From an uncultured Bacteroidales bacterium (GTDB taxonomy: Bacteria; Bacteroidota; Bacteroidia; Bacteroidales; Paludibacteraceae), in NCBI GenBank assembly GCA_903911085.1, contig CAIWCC010000214.1, forward strand, positions 1 to 64,000: a stretch of DNA of 64,000 bases. Reading direction: 5' to 3'. The translations under genes were made by a program, and so were the position numbers. Positions 23,000-34,900 of this stretch are shown in pieces. Under the pieces are notes generated by a model. The model was not told the origin of the DNA. It did not search any database and saw nothing but the letters and a program-made list of their open reading frames with translations. The stretch's first letter is position 1, and every line of letters begins with the position of its first letter.

Positions 23000-25900
23000 T
23001 TACTTCAGAAACCTATTAATTGCTTTCAAAAACTTATCAGGTTCAATGGGTTTTGTAATAAAGTCGTTCATTCCAGCATTAATACACCTTTCTTGTTCTT
23101 CTTTGAGCGCTCCAGCAGTTAAAGCAATTATTGGTACACATCTGTTAGACAATTTTTCCAATTCTCGGATTTTAATTGTTGCATCAACACCATCCATTTG
23201 AGGCATCTGCATATCCATCAGTATGAGGTCGGGTTGTTCTTTTTGCCATTGTTCCACAGCTTCATTACCATTTATAGCTTCGATAATTCTTGTTTTGGGT
23301 AATAATTTTTCAATTAGAAATTTAACCAACAACATGTTCATAGCTACGTCCTCTGCAATCAAAATAGTCAGTTTTTCAGGCATTTTTACTGGTTCTATTT
23401 CATTCACATTTGTCGGAATGGTATTTGTTGGGCTCTGTATATTACAAAGATAACTGAAAAGCTCTTCCGATTTTACAGGCTTAGTAAGTCTAAATAACAC
23501 ACCAAGATCATCACATTTTTTATGCAAATCGGCATCGTCAGAAGATGAATGTAAAAGAATAATAGGCAACTTCTCAGGCGACAATTTTAGTTTTTCACGT
23601 ATTAGTTTTATTGTTTCAAGTCCGTCAATATATGGCATGTGATAGTCACAAATTATTACATCGAAAGGTTCTGATGTCTCAATAATTTTTAGAGCACCTA
23701 TACCATTATCGCAACTTAGGCATTCGATACCCCAGTTCGCCATAGTATGTTCGAGAATTACGCGGTTGTTCTCATTATCGTCAATTACAAAACAACGCTT
23801 TATGGATTTCATGGCACCAGTATTTACTTTTTCTCCATATTCAACCTCGGATATAATATCAAAGTAAAATGTTGTTCCTTTGCCTTGTTTGCTTGTAATA
23901 TTGATTTTACTTCCCATTTTATTGGCAATCATTTCTGAAATAACCAAGCCCAAACCAGTACCACCATATCTGCGGGTGATAGAACTGTCGGCTTGACTGA
24001 AAGATTTAAACAGTTTTGTTTGATTTTCTTCGCTAATACCAATCCCCGTATCGCGTATCGAAAAACTAAATTGACCTTGTTTATTTTCCAACTCAAGATA
24101 GCTTACTTTTAGTTCTATTTCACCACTTTCGGTAAATTTTACAGCGTTACCTAGCAGATTTGCAAAAATTTGTTTAAGTCGAATTGGATCAACTAATGCA
24201 AAACGAGGCATTTTAGGATCTATATTAAGCAATACTTCTAAACCTTTTTTATCAGCTGCATATTTGATTATGTCTGCACCTTGACCCAACAATTCAACAA
24301 CATCAGTTTTTACAATTTCTAAATCCATCATCCCTGCTTCAATTTTCGAAAAGTCGAGAATGTCGTTGATAATACCGAGTAAATTATGGCCTGAAACATT
24401 TGCGTTTTTTACATATTGATGTTGAACCGGCGACAATGGCGTATTTTGTAATAAATCGGTAAAGCCAATAACTCCATTTAATGGTGTGCGAATCTCGTGA
24501 CTCATATTTGCAAGAAACTCCGATTTGGCTTTATTGGCGGTTTCGGCTATATTTTTAGCAGAGATTAATTCTTCTTTTTTCTTTTGAATAGTTAAAGCTC
24601 CACCAACAGCATTGGCAAAAGTTGCAAACAATGTATCTTCAAACTCTTCCCACTCCCGTTGTGTGTTACAATCGGCAAAACCAATAATTCCATAAATATT
24701 ATCTTCGACAAAAACGGGCATATTGATAATTGCTTTGCATTTTAGTTTTGATAGCACATTTTTATAATTGCTGTCAAAATCAAGTTCATTAAGTTTTATA
24801 GTTTTATCCTTAATTAATTCAGTAAATAAATTCTGGAAATCATTGGTTTCCAATCCTTCAATTATTTCGGGAATAATTTCTGATATTGGTTCAACTAGAT
24901 TGTTATCATGCCATTCATATTTTAATTTATAAGTGTCTTTTTTCCTTTTTTTTGTATATTCAAGCAAATAAGCCCTATGATAGCCAAGAGATTTGGCCGT
25001 AATTTCAAGGAAATTATGCATTGAACTGTCGAAATTGTGGTTGGTAAGTAAAATTTCAGAAGCTTGGTTGGAGGTTCTCAGCATTGCATCTGTCGATTCG
25101 AGGCGCTTGCGGGCCGTCACCATTCTTTTGATAATAATAGAGAATAATGCAATGATACAAGTTATTACCACCAAAAAGTAAAGTAAGATGACGATATTTG
25201 ACTCATTTTGGCTTTTCCACAAAGTATCGGTATTAACAGAAAAAATTATTCCAGTTTTTTTTCCAAGGATATCTATTGGGTAAAATACAGAGTATGCATT
25301 AATAATTTCGTCCGATTGAATGGTGTGCTCTAGCGATGATGATAGATTTTCTTTAAGTTTCAATCGAAAATAGTTTGTTGATTTAGTAGTAAAATCACTA
25401 GAAATAGCCAGTTCACTATATTTGTGAAAAATAATCTGTCCTGTGGTATCAATTGCCCAATGCCATGAGTTTTTGCCAACATAGAATTTCTCGAAATGAA
25501 ATGCCAAAAAAGCAGGTATTTTTAGTTCAAATCTCACATTTGCAACAAGCTTTCCTTCAGTATTCCTAATTGGTTGAGTGTAAGAAACTATGCCATGATA
25601 ATTTGATAATTTTGGTTGGTTCAATAAAATCGCTTTATTATCAAATGGTTTTGGGGAAGTAACGGTAAAATAATTGTCGGAATTGCGTTCAAAACTTCTA
25701 TATACATCATTGTTGTAAATAATTATTTTGGAAATTACAACTTGATAGCGTGAATAGAAACGCCTAATTCTTTTAATCTCATCATCAACGTATTTACTAT
25801 GAATTTCTGGTGCTAATTTGTTTGGGTCAGTATTAAAAAAGTACTGAAGTTCGCGGTTGGCAAATTCAAATTTTGCCGATTCCTCGAATTCATTACTAGC

Positions 25901-26059
25901 ATCTTCAATGCTCTTACCGCACAATATAATCTGCTTATTGATAAATTCTGCAGTTTCTTTTCGTTGCTGGCTATTTAGCACAATATATTGCCTTACAGAT
26001 AAAACAATAAACACAATAACCAGAATTGATAATATTAATAAATTGAACCTGTTTTTCAT
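23000..26059 (-). CDS. Membrane hybrid histidine kinase, Cache-GAF-HisKA-HATPase-REC-REC (1019 aa)
   Basis: A membrane segment (about 7-25) and a second one (about 287-309) enclose a 260-residue periplasmic sensor with Cache-like strands ([10 protein letters not shown]... [20 protein letters not shown]). A GAF-like domain (about 340-500) precedes the kinase core: phospho-acceptor His521 in [16 protein letters not shown], then the N box ([14 protein letters not shown]), DTGIGIS and GTGLGLVIS. Two receiver domains follow with phospho-Asp805 (CDYHMP) and Asp949 (MDMQMP). It has no Hpt and no output domain. Its first codon overlaps the stop of the Cache lipoprotein gene (26056-26059), a strong sign that these two work together. 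Confidence 0.93.
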   Translation of the reverse strand: MKNRFNLLILSILVIVFIVLSVRQYIVLNSQQRKETAEFINKQIILCGKSIEDASNEFEESAKFEFANRELQYFFNTDPNKLAPEIHSKYVDDEIKRIRRFYSRYQVVISKIIIYNNDVYRSFERNSDNYFTVTSPKPFDNKAILLNQPKLSNYHGIVSYTQPIRNTEGKLVANVRFELKIPAFLAFHFEKFYVGKNSWHWAIDTTGQIIFHKYSELAISSDFTTKSTNYFRLKLKENLSSSLEHTIQSDEIINAYSVFYPIDILGKKTGIIFSVNTDTLWKSQNESNIVILLYFLVVITCIIALFSIIIKRMVTARKRLESTDAMLRTSNQASEILLTNHNFDSSMHNFLEITAKSLGYHRAYLLEYTKKRKKDTYKLKYEWHDNNLVEPISEIIPEIIEGLETNDFQNLFTELIKDKTIKLNELDFDSNYKNVLSKLKCKAIINMPVFVEDNIYGIIGFADCNTQREWEEFEDTLFATFANAVGGALTIQKKKEELISAKNIAETANKAKSEFLANMSHEIRTPLNGVIGFTDLLQNTPLSPVQHQYVKNANVSGHNLLGIINDILDFSKIEAGMMDLEIVKTDVVELLGQGADIIKYAADKKGLEVLLNIDPKMPRFALVDPIRLKQIFANLLGNAVKFTESGEIELKVSYLELENKQGQFSFSIRDTGIGISEENQTKLFKSFSQADSSITRRYGGTGLGLVISEMIANKMGSKINITSKQGKGTTFYFDIISEVEYGEKVNTGAMKSIKRCFVIDDNENNRVILEHTMANWGIECLSCDNGIGALKIIETSEPFDVIICDYHMPYIDGLETIKLIREKLKLSPEKLPIILLHSSSDDADLHKKCDDLGVLFRLTKPVKSEELFSYLCNIQSPTNTIPTNVNEIEPVKMPEKLTILIAEDVAMNMLLVKFLIEKLLPKTRIIEAINGNEAVEQWQKEQPDLILMDMQMPQMDGVDATIKIRELEKLSNRCVPIIALTAGALKEEQERCINAGMNDFITKPIEPDKFLKAINRFLK

Positions 26060-27084
26060 TTGATAATTTTTAGAAGAAACCAGTTAAGTTCGGGAATGTG
26101 TGCTGCAATTATAGTCATTTTTTCGCCATTGATTTCGGCTTCAACTACCTCTTTTTTGTTATTAAGAATTTCGCTAGCCATGTTTCGCACGTTTGCTTCT
26201 TTACTCAAAGCCAAACTGTATTGTTCTTTGCGGTATGTGTCTTGTTTGATGGTTTCGATGTATTTGTGTTCAAATAATGGAGGAAATGACAACAAGTTAA
26301 TGATTTCTTCTTGAGCACTAACGATAGTTCCGCTATTGTCAATTATAAGATTCATACTGTTAATACTGTCTTGCACATAACGTTTTGTAATAGTGTTAAT
26401 AGTAACATCTATGCCCGGAACACCAGCCAATACATTGTTGTAATACACAGGTGCAATTGCCGACACCATCCAACCACGACCTGCAGGATCCACGTAGGGT
26501 TCGCTCACCCAAAGTGATTGTTTTTTAGGATTATGTTTTAAATCCGCCAAATAGTAAAAATTAAAACTAGGAATGTCCATTTTGGCTTCGTATTGCGACA
26601 ATACGTCAAAAAATGGATATATACGGTTTATTGCATATTTATCATTGAAATATACTTGTACAATTTCGGGATATTTTGCTACTAATGATTTAAAAATAGG
26701 GTCGATAGGTTCCGTAAAATAGACAATGTTTTTTACAGTTTCATTGATTGGATAGTAACCAGAAACAAAAATTGCAGATCCACCATCATCAATTGGTTTC
26801 GTAAATACTCCATTACTAGCAAATTGATATTTTTTTGTATTGATGCTCGGAAGTATTTGTGCTTGTTTTTCGTAAAGTGTAGTTAATTCCGATGAAAGCA
26901 TTTCTACTTCAAGTCTGATTTTTTTAAAATCGCTATTAATACTTGCGGCCTTTTGCTTTAATGCTATATGTTCTTTATTTATATCTGTTTTGGTGTTGCA
27001 AGCAACCATTAAACCAAACAAAAACACAACCGTGAAAATATTCTTCAATGTGTTTTTTAAAGATTTATTCTTACTGTTTTTCAT
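26056..27084 (-). CDS. Cache-domain lipoprotein sensor (342 aa)
   Basis: A lipoprotein signal with LMVAC gives modified Cys29. A helical hairpin (about 35-75) leads into a double-Cache-like domain: strands around [20 protein letters not shown] and the ligand-pocket pattern [20 protein letters not shown], ending [17 protein letters not shown]. Cache domains bind small ligands outside the cell; a free lipoprotein version is unusual since the domain normally sits in a membrane kinase or chemoreceptor. The gene overlaps the kinase gene (4 bases), so it probably presents ligand to, or modulates, that kinase (inference). Confidence 0.85.
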   Translation of the reverse strand: MKNSKNKSLKNTLKNIFTVVFLFGLMVACNTKTDINKEHIALKQKAASINSDFKKIRLEVEMLSSELTTLYEKQAQILPSINTKKYQFASNGVFTKPIDDGGSAIFVSGYYPINETVKNIVYFTEPIDPIFKSLVAKYPEIVQVYFNDKYAINRIYPFFDVLSQYEAKMDIPSFNFYYLADLKHNPKKQSLWVSEPYVDPAGRGWMVSAIAPVYYNNVLAGVPGIDVTINTITKRYVQDSINSMNLIIDNSGTIVSAQEEIINLLSFPPLFEHKYIETIKQDTYRKEQYSLALSKEANVRNMASEILNNKKEVVEAEINGEKMTIIAAHIPELNWFLLKIIK

Positions 27085-27133
27085 GATAATGTGTTTTTTA
27101 AGTTCAGTTTAATGAGTTGAATTTCTAAAAGTA

Positions 27134-27862
27134 TTAAAGTGAAATAATTGCTGCCACAAATACTTTTTTACTAATTGGATTTGTTGCTAGAGTAAGTTTA
27201 ACTGGAAAAGAAAAGTCAGTTGTTACTTTTACAGTTTTTTTTGCAGTTAAGCCAGCATTAAAAATTGAAAACTTTTTTGTTCCGTACAAAAAACTTTCAG
27301 TAGGTGTGCAGCCAGCAAAAATAGTGTACGAATAATCGTTTATTTTGCCCAAGTAGCTGACTTCAAAATAGGTAGAGTGGTTTATTGCAGTTGAATCGTT
27401 AACTTTTGGGTCGCATGGTGTACCATAAAGAATAACACCTCCATAAACAGAAAAAGGTATAGTTTCTGAACCGTTATAGCTTAGTCCTAATTCGGCAGTG
27501 TGACCAGTAGTTTTATTATTGAAATTTAAAAAGTTTTGGTTCAATGCCGGATTGTCAGGAAAAAATAAATCAATATACGTCAATGTAAAATCTTTGAGAG
27601 TATATTTTGCATACAAATCCACTTCTTTGGATACTCCTGTAAGCTCATAACTTCCCCAAGTTCCGAGTGTTAGGCCTTTATACGACCATTCTGCCCAAGG
27701 TTGTATGGCAGGTGCAGCACTAAGTTGGCTTCCACGCCAAAAATACATCGATGCCAAATCGGTTCCTACCGAAAGATTAAAATTACTTTGTTTATTGTCT
27801 TGTGCTAGAGAGTTTAATGTCAATACAGCTAATGCTATCAACGTCATAAATCTTGTTTTCAT
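27134..27862 (-). CDS. TorF-family putative porin (242 aa)
   Basis: A signal peptide (MKTRFMTLIALAVLTLNSLAQ) is followed by a beta-barrel-like sequence of alternating residues. The start SVGTDLASMYFWRGSQLS is characteristic of the TorF/Gcw_chp family, and the end VFVAAIISL fits a barrel C-terminus without the usual terminal Phe. It is followed 50 bases later by the Cache lipoprotein. An outer-membrane protein with a Cache lipoprotein and a kinase suggests a ligand uptake and sensing unit (inference). A -7 box at 27944-27951 could start a transcript for these three genes. Confidence 0.8.
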   Translation of the reverse strand: MKTRFMTLIALAVLTLNSLAQDNKQSNFNLSVGTDLASMYFWRGSQLSAAPAIQPWAEWSYKGLTLGTWGSYELTGVSKEVDLYAKYTLKDFTLTYIDLFFPDNPALNQNFLNFNNKTTGHTAELGLSYNGSETIPFSVYGGVILYGTPCDPKVNDSTAINHSTYFEVSYLGKINDYSYTIFAGCTPTESFLYGTKKFSIFNAGLTAKKTVKVTTDFSFPVKLTLATNPISKKVFVAAIISL

Positions 27863-27943
27863 CCTTTTTTTTGTTTTAAATTATCAAAATACTATGTTTC
27901 TTCTGATAATTGTATTTAATTACTAATTTTATGTATTTATTGG

Positions 27944-27951
27944 CAAAGATA
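27944..27951 (-). promoter_or_regulatory. Possible promoter -7 element for the TorF gene
   Basis: On the minus strand the bases read TATCTTTG, about 80 bases upstream of the gene. A TTTG lies upstream at 27969-27966, but the gap is only 14 bases, so the match is partial. Confidence 0.4.
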
Positions 27952-28007
27952 ATTATTTTTAATTGCAAATTGCATAAATCTTAAAAATTGATTTTTACAA
28001 ATATGGT

Positions 28008-30719
28008 TTATAATTTCAAATATTTATCTAAAGCTTTCGAAAGCCTTTCTGGTTCAATTGGTTTAGTCAAAAAGTCATCCATGCCTGCATTCATACATTT
28101 TTCTTGTTCTTCTTTTAGTGCGCCAGCAGTTAGAGCAACTATTGGAATGTGTTTTTTAGATTTTTTCTCAATTTCTCTAATTTGTACAGTTGCTTCTACG
28201 CCATTCATTTCGGGCATTTGCATATCCATGAATATGATATCAGGTTGTTCTTTTTGATAGAGTAACAAAGCTTCTTTTCCATTTCCAGCTTCAACAATTC
28301 GTGCAGTAGGCAGAATTCGCGCTACTAATGCTTTTACCAATATCATATTGAAATCATTGTCTTCGGCAATCAGAACTGTAGAAATTTTGCCTTTTTCTTT
28401 TTCTAATTCAATAGTTGGTTGCTGTATTTTTTTTTCAGTGTCTTTAAACTCGCTTTTTACAGTCAAATTGCATAAATAATGAAAAAGTTCATCTGATTTT
28501 ACAGGCTTAGTCAATCTGAAACGAACACCCAATTCGTCACATTTTTTATGTAGTTCTGCGTCATCAGACGAAGAGTGTAATAAGATAATAGGTTGTATTG
28601 CAGGTGTTAACTTTAATTTTTCGCGAATCAATTTAATTGTTTCTAAACCATCGAGGTATGGCATATGATAATCACTTATAATAACATCGAATGGTTCGGA
28701 GGTTTCAATTAATCTAAGTGCAGTCAATCCATTATCGCAGCTCACACATTCGATACCCCAGTTTTTCATTGTATGCTCAAGTATGATTCGGTTATTTTCG
28801 TTATCATCTATTACAAAACAACGTTTTATTTTTAATAATTCAGATTCATCAATTTTTTTTCCATGCTCAACAGCAGTTACAATTTCGAAGAAAAAGCTTG
28901 TACCTTTACCTTGTTTGCTTAGAATATTTATTCCGCTATTCATTTTATTAGCAATCATTTGCGAGATTACCAATCCTAACCCTGTACCACCATACATTCG
29001 AGTAATAGAGCTATCGGCCTGACTAAAAACTTTAAAAAGTTTGGTTTGCTGTTCTTGTGTAATACCTATACCGGTGTCGCGTACTGAAAATTTGAATTTA
29101 CCCTGCATATCACCCAAATCTTCATATTTGACTTTTAGCTCTATTTCACCCTTTTGAGTAAACTTTACGGCATTACCTAGTAAATTGGCAAATACTTGTT
29201 TAAGTCTTACTGGGTCTACTAATGCATAACGAGGCATTTCAGGATCGATATCAAGCAATACTTCCAGGCTTTTTTTATCTGCTGCATATTTTATTATATC
29301 TACACTTTGTCCTAAAAGATCAATTAAATCTGTTTTGATTATTTCCAGATTCATCATGCCTGCTTCAATTTTCGAGAAATCGAGAATATCGTTAATTATT
29401 CCAAGTAAATTTCGTCCAGATGCATTGGCATTTTTTACATATTGGTGCTGTACTTGAGTTAATTGAGTGTTTTGTAGCAAATCGGTAAAACCGATGACGC
29501 CATTAAGCGGAGTTCGAATTTCATGGCTCATATTTGCCAAAAACTCTGATTTGGCTTTATTGGCTGTTTCTGCTGCCTCAAGTGCTTTTAGTAGTTTTTC
29601 TTCGGCAATTTTTTTCTCTGTGATATCCCAGTTTGTACCTATCATACGTGCAGGTTTACCGAATTCGTCTCTTTGAATGATGGCTAAAGCTTTGATAGTA
29701 TGAATTGTAGAATCGGGCCAAATTACACGAAATTCAGTATCAAATTCTTTTTCACCACTTATAGCTTTCTGTATTTCAGCATCGCCTTGTAAAACATCGT
29801 CTGGATGAAGTCCAGCTTTCCAAGTTTCGTATGCACTACCAAAATTCTCTTTCGATATTCCATAAAGAGCAAACATTTGGTCGTCCCACAGTAAAATATT
29901 ATTTACCAAATCGTAATCCCAAACTCCAACACCACCTGCTCGGGTAGCCAATGAAAGTCTGGTAGTAATTTGCTCCAAATCTTTTTCAGCTTGTTTTCGT
30001 TCTGTAATATCTTCTTTCACAGCCAGAAAACTAGTGATTTTTCCTGTAGAATCGCGTATTGGAGAAATTGACGCAAATTCCCAATACAATGAACCATCTT
30101 TACGTTTATTGTGAAATTCGCCATGCCATTCATTGCCCGACAAAATTGTATTCCAAAGTTCTTCGTATTTCTCTGGTTTAAATTCATCGGATTTAAGAAT
30201 GCGAGGATTTTGTCCTATTGCCTCTTGAATAGTATAGCCACTGGTTTCATGAAATTTCTGGTTCACAAATTGAATTTTTCCATCTAGTCCAGTAATGACA
30301 ACTGTAGAGGAGCTTTGCTCTACAGCACATTTGAGTTTAATCAATTCATCTTCTGCTTTTCTGCGTTCTTCAATCAGTTTAATTAGCCATTCAAATAAAT
30401 AACTGCTATCAGATAAATCATCATTGCTATCATATATATTATTGTGCTCGGTAGGATTGAGCGCAACTATGGCTTCCTTTATTTTATGGATGGTTTCCTT
30501 TTGAGCTGCTGCATCTTGTTTTTGTTTCTGAAAGGCATCACGAAGTTCCTGCGAACTGATTTCAATTGAGTTTTGAATCAGTAGTGAGTCATCATCAAAA
30601 TTATTATAGGTTTCGTTGATGTCGTTAATAATACCTTTTATGTTATCGGGCAAATTGTCTATAGAACCGAAGTGTCGTTTAATTTGCCTTTTCAGCAGTT
30701 TGTTCAAGTTGGTTTCCAT
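28008..30719 (-). CDS. Cytoplasmic hybrid histidine kinase, PAS-PAS-HisKA-HATPase-REC-REC (903 aa)
   Basis: There are no membrane segments. An N-terminal helical region (about 1-100) is followed by a PAS domain (about 125-245, [20 protein letters not shown]), a second PAS/PAC (about 250-375, [20 protein letters not shown]), His399 in [12 protein letters not shown], HATPase boxes, and two receivers with Asp683 (SDYHMP) and Asp832 (MDMQMP). The second PAS, kinase and receiver parts are nearly the same as those of the 1050-residue kinase at 38711. It lacks an Hpt domain. The FIST gene lies only 16 bases upstream, so FIST probably supplies its signal. Confidence 0.93.
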   Translation of the reverse strand: METNLNKLLKRQIKRHFGSIDNLPDNIKGIINDINETYNNFDDDSLLIQNSIEISSQELRDAFQKQKQDAAAQKETIHKIKEAIVALNPTEHNNIYDSNDDLSDSSYLFEWLIKLIEERRKAEDELIKLKCAVEQSSSTVVITGLDGKIQFVNQKFHETSGYTIQEAIGQNPRILKSDEFKPEKYEELWNTILSGNEWHGEFHNKRKDGSLYWEFASISPIRDSTGKITSFLAVKEDITERKQAEKDLEQITTRLSLATRAGGVGVWDYDLVNNILLWDDQMFALYGISKENFGSAYETWKAGLHPDDVLQGDAEIQKAISGEKEFDTEFRVIWPDSTIHTIKALAIIQRDEFGKPARMIGTNWDITEKKIAEEKLLKALEAAETANKAKSEFLANMSHEIRTPLNGVIGFTDLLQNTQLTQVQHQYVKNANASGRNLLGIINDILDFSKIEAGMMNLEIIKTDLIDLLGQSVDIIKYAADKKSLEVLLDIDPEMPRYALVDPVRLKQVFANLLGNAVKFTQKGEIELKVKYEDLGDMQGKFKFSVRDTGIGITQEQQTKLFKVFSQADSSITRMYGGTGLGLVISQMIANKMNSGINILSKQGKGTSFFFEIVTAVEHGKKIDESELLKIKRCFVIDDNENNRIILEHTMKNWGIECVSCDNGLTALRLIETSEPFDVIISDYHMPYLDGLETIKLIREKLKLTPAIQPIILLHSSSDDAELHKKCDELGVRFRLTKPVKSDELFHYLCNLTVKSEFKDTEKKIQQPTIELEKEKGKISTVLIAEDNDFNMILVKALVARILPTARIVEAGNGKEALLLYQKEQPDIIFMDMQMPEMNGVEATVQIREIEKKSKKHIPIVALTAGALKEEQEKCMNAGMDDFLTKPIEPERLSKALDKYLKL

Positions 30720-30734
30720 TGATAAATTTTTAGT

Positions 30735-31877
30735 TTATACTTCTTTAAAAAGAGTTATAGTCATAGTTTGATTGTGGAGTTCGCAATGTTGTTCGAAAGG
30801 TTTCGAAGGGCATATTTCGCCATAAGAGTAAAAACCTGTTATGGCTGGTTTATTGCCAATTACCTCGCGCACACTTTCCAATTCTTCTTCCACTCTTTGT
30901 TTCAATACAAGTTTTCGTCCTACACAGCTGATAAGAATTGCAAGGTCTGGGTCGATATTTTTTAAACTTGTTTTGGACATTTCAGCTGCATCATTTGCAC
31001 CGTCAATTAATCTGTCGTTACTAGCTCTCATTAGTCTAACATATTCACCTTGTGGTATGTCACCCGCAAAAACCATGCTTCCATCAGTTTCATTTACCGA
31101 TAATATTGTGCGAACTACAGAAGTTTCTTTTTCCTTTATCATCAGGCTTAACGGAAATAAAAGTGCAGATGCAGGAAGATTGGCAGCATGTTCGCCAAGG
31201 AACTTTTTGTAAAGTTCAAGCGCTGGTTGACCATCAAGTTCATATAAGATATTACTTGTCGATTTAGTAACTTCTCGGTCGACACCAAATGAATCCCAAC
31301 CACCCAAAGAGCCATAACCAACTTGAATGTGTTGCCCATAAAACCCAATAGCTAAAACCAAGTTTTTTTTGCCTACATGGTTATGAACAATCAATGTTTC
31401 GGCAAAATTTCCCTGATCGCCAGCTAAGCCACCGGTTATCGAAATTTTATCGTTAAGTTGTTTGTTTAATCCTTTGGTGAGTTCGCTTCCATTTACATTT
31501 AAACCTTCCGAAAGAATCATGATATGAACAAGTCCTTCTTTTTCAAGTTTATCTGCAAGTTTTTCGCCTACACCAAAACTATCCTCCATTGAGATAATTT
31601 GCTCTTCGGCTACTACAATTTCAGTGTTTTCGAACCAAACAGCTGTACACACAATGCTATGATTGAAAACTTCTTCCTGACAAATTTCTCCTGAAGTAGA
31701 GCAACCTACAATTTGCGCAACTGGATATGTGTTTTTTAGATAATCAATATATGTTTGCTCTTTGAGCATGTCTTTATTTCCAAACACAAAAACTAATTGA
31801 GCAACTTTACCCAAATTATTTTCACTTTTTTTTTGCCAACCATTGGCTTGCGAATAAATACTCTGTTCTGTTTTCAT
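30735..31877 (-). CDS. FIST-domain sensory protein (380 aa)
   Basis: FIST_N covers about residues 25-215 (VFGNKDMLKEQTYIDYLKNT, QIVGCSTSGEICQEEVFNHS, ITGGLAGDQGNFAETLIVHN), and FIST_C covers about 220-360, with a closing NKPAITGFYSYGEICPS. FIST proteins are thought to bind small ligands, perhaps amino acids, and are often encoded beside histidine kinases or methyl-accepting proteins. This one lies between two hybrid kinases, 16 bases from one and 46 from the other. No membrane or catalytic motif is seen. Confidence 0.92.
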   Translation of the reverse strand: MKTEQSIYSQANGWQKKSENNLGKVAQLVFVFGNKDMLKEQTYIDYLKNTYPVAQIVGCSTSGEICQEEVFNHSIVCTAVWFENTEIVVAEEQIISMEDSFGVGEKLADKLEKEGLVHIMILSEGLNVNGSELTKGLNKQLNDKISITGGLAGDQGNFAETLIVHNHVGKKNLVLAIGFYGQHIQVGYGSLGGWDSFGVDREVTKSTSNILYELDGQPALELYKKFLGEHAANLPASALLFPLSLMIKEKETSVVRTILSVNETDGSMVFAGDIPQGEYVRLMRASNDRLIDGANDAAEMSKTSLKNIDPDLAILISCVGRKLVLKQRVEEELESVREVIGNKPAITGFYSYGEICPSKPFEQHCELHNQTMTITLFKEV

Positions 31878-31922
31878 GGTTTTTAAATATTAGATTTTTG
31901 TTCGTTTTGAAGAAAGAATAAA

Positions 31923-34900
31923 TTAATTTTCGAAAACAATTTTGGGATACTCATTTTTAATTTCAATCAACAATTTATAGGCAGTATCTTTATTATAATC
32001 ATTGCGAGCCAGCAATTCTAATTTTTCGCTCAATTTTGCCATTATACTACAATGCATATTTAAAGCCAAACCTTTAATTGTGTGCGCTATAAGTTTAATT
32101 TCGTCAATATTATCTTGATTAATTGCATCTGATAAATTCTCAATTCTAATTGGCATATCTTTTACAAAAAGATTAGAAACCATTTTGAACAAATTTTCAT
32201 TATTGCCTGTGCTTTTCATAAATTCTGCTTTGTTGAAATGCAACAATGATTCATCTTCAATTGTTTTATTATTGTTTATTTTATTTTTAATCAGTGTTAA
32301 ATTTGAATGATTTCTAACTTTTGTATCAGTGTTATTAAAAAGCCATTTTGAAATAACATCGTGAATAGTATCTTCTATTACTGGTTTTGTTATAAAATCG
32401 TCCATACCTGCGCCATAACACATTTCGCGTTCACCTTTGATATTACCTGCGGTTAATGCAATGATTGGTACATGAGAATTTGTTTGTTGTTCAATTATTC
32501 TAATTTCGGTAGTTGCTTGATGTCCATCTTTATTAGGCATGTGTACATCCATCAAAACCAAATCGGGTTTATGTTCGAGGTACAAATCTACAGCTTTTTG
32601 TCCATCAACTGCTTCAATAATTATTGAATTTGGTAAAAATGATTTTACAAAGGTTTTTGCCAATACCATATTTAATTCGTTATCTTCGGCAATAATGATT
32701 TTGAATTTCGCCAAATTGATACTTTCAGATAGTTCTGAAGCTATTTTTTGCAACAAATTATTTTCCAAAATTGGATTTTCAACTCTTTGAAGAATGGTAA
32801 TTAAGTTGCTAAATTTTAATGGTTTTATGATGTGATTTGGAACATTCAACTGTTTGCATTTTTCGCTAATACTTATTTCTTCGGTAGCACTATGCAGAAA
32901 CACAATATTTTGTTTGTTAGGCATAAGTGCTTCGGCAGCTCTAATTTTTTCGATAACTTCAATGCCGTTCATAAATGGCATTAAATAATCAACTATCACT
33001 AAATCAAAACTGTTTTGCAAAAGTTTTGATAAACCCTCTATTCCATCATTAGCTGTTTGGCAAGTGATATTTAATTGTTTCAACATAGATTCGATAATTG
33101 AAATATTACTCAGATTATCATCTATTACTAATACATTTTTTATTTTTTGAGGAATGTAAGTTGAGGTTTGTGCTTCATCGTAATAAGCAAGAGTTAAGTC
33201 GAAATAAAACTTACTTCCAATGCCAACCGTACTTTCAATTTTTAATTTGCTATTCATTAATGAAAGCAATTTGCTTGAAATGCTTAATCCTAATCCAGTA
33301 CCACCGTATTTTCGGGTAGTAGATGCGTCGGCTTGTGTAAACGATTGAAATAATTTTTGCTGATTAAACTCCGATATTCCAATACCAGTATCCCTCACAT
33401 AGTAGCGTATGGTAACCAATTTGTTTTCAACATCATTGTTTAACAATTGAATGCCAATTTCAATTTCTCCTTTCTCGGTAAATTTAGATGCGTTGCCCAG
33501 TAAATTGATTAACACTTGTCGCAATCTTATATCATCCACTTTTGCAAATTGCGGTATTGCTTCGTTGAGGTTCAATAACAATTCAATTTGCTTGCTTTGT
33601 ATTTTAAATTTAACTACATCACATGCCTGTTCAATTATTTGTTTTATGTCCGATTTTTTGACATCAAGCTCCATTTTGCCTGCATCAATTTTTGATAAAT
33701 CCAGAATGTCGTCAATTAAATCCATTAAATTATTAGCAGATGTTTCCACATTTTGCATATAACTTTTTTGAGTTTCAGAGAGATTGGTTTTTAATAATAA
33801 ATCGGTAAATCCGATTACACCATTTAATGGCGTGCGAATTTCGTGACTCATGTTTGCTAAAAACTCTGACTTAGCTTTGCTGGCGGTTTCGGCTATATGT
33901 TTTGATTCCTCTAAATCTTCCATCATGCTCAACAGCTGTTTTTTGCTTCGCGATAAATCGGCCAAATGTTTTTCCTTTTCTATATGCGATTTTTTTATGT
34001 CGGTAATATCATTGAAAGTATGAATATAGCAAGTTTTGTTTTCGAATATATCTATTATCATCGATAAAGTCAAATATTTTTGTTCTCCATTTTTGCTATA
34101 AATTACTAGTTCATCACTCGAAATGGATTGACATACATCGGACAAAGTGCACTCACAGTCTCTTTTTTTACAAAGAAAATTATTGCATTGCACTCCGTTA
34201 ATATCATCTTTTGAAATCTCCAACATTGACATTGCAGCTTGATTCACATAAAGCACTTTTCTATCAATGGTGTCTGAAATTAACACTCCAGTGTTAATTA
34301 TTTCAAGAATGTTTTTATAGTTCGACACCATATATGAAACATCTTCTCTTACAACTGCAAATGCTTCTTCAATTTCTTTCAAAGGATTGTTGGGCGAAAT
34401 GATGTTGTCGAAATTAATAATTTCAAGGTCGTTTTCCCATATAATACTGCCGCTCAGATTAACTATTTCGTCGATGTGTTCTTGGCTTACAGTTATTTTT
34501 AGTAAACTATCTAGATTTTTATTTTCAAAAGAGTTTACTTTTTCAAAAGCTTGTTCAATGTTATCCACAAATACAAAACGTTGATTTACGAAATTGGAAA
34601 AGAGTTTAACCGACATTTTCATGCCAAAAGAAAGTCCACATAAAATTGATAGTTTTGGGCTACAATTATATTTTTGGTTTATTCTTTTTATTTCGTTGGC
34701 ATAATATCTTTTTTGGCTTAATGATGTAGTATCGTGTACGTCAGAGAAGTCGGTAATATTAAAGTATTGCGTGCCCTGTAGATTGCCTTCGTCAAACGCT
34801 AAATCTAACAAAAGGGTAGCTCTTTTTAAATCCTCAATATTGTTCGATTTGCCATGTGTGGAAACATACAAAAACTGACTTTCAATGATCCCAATTGTAT

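Noticed and set aside
30841-31212. 123-residue plus-strand frame opposite the FIST gene
   Set aside because: It is fully antisense to a clear FIST protein and has Ser-rich shadow composition.
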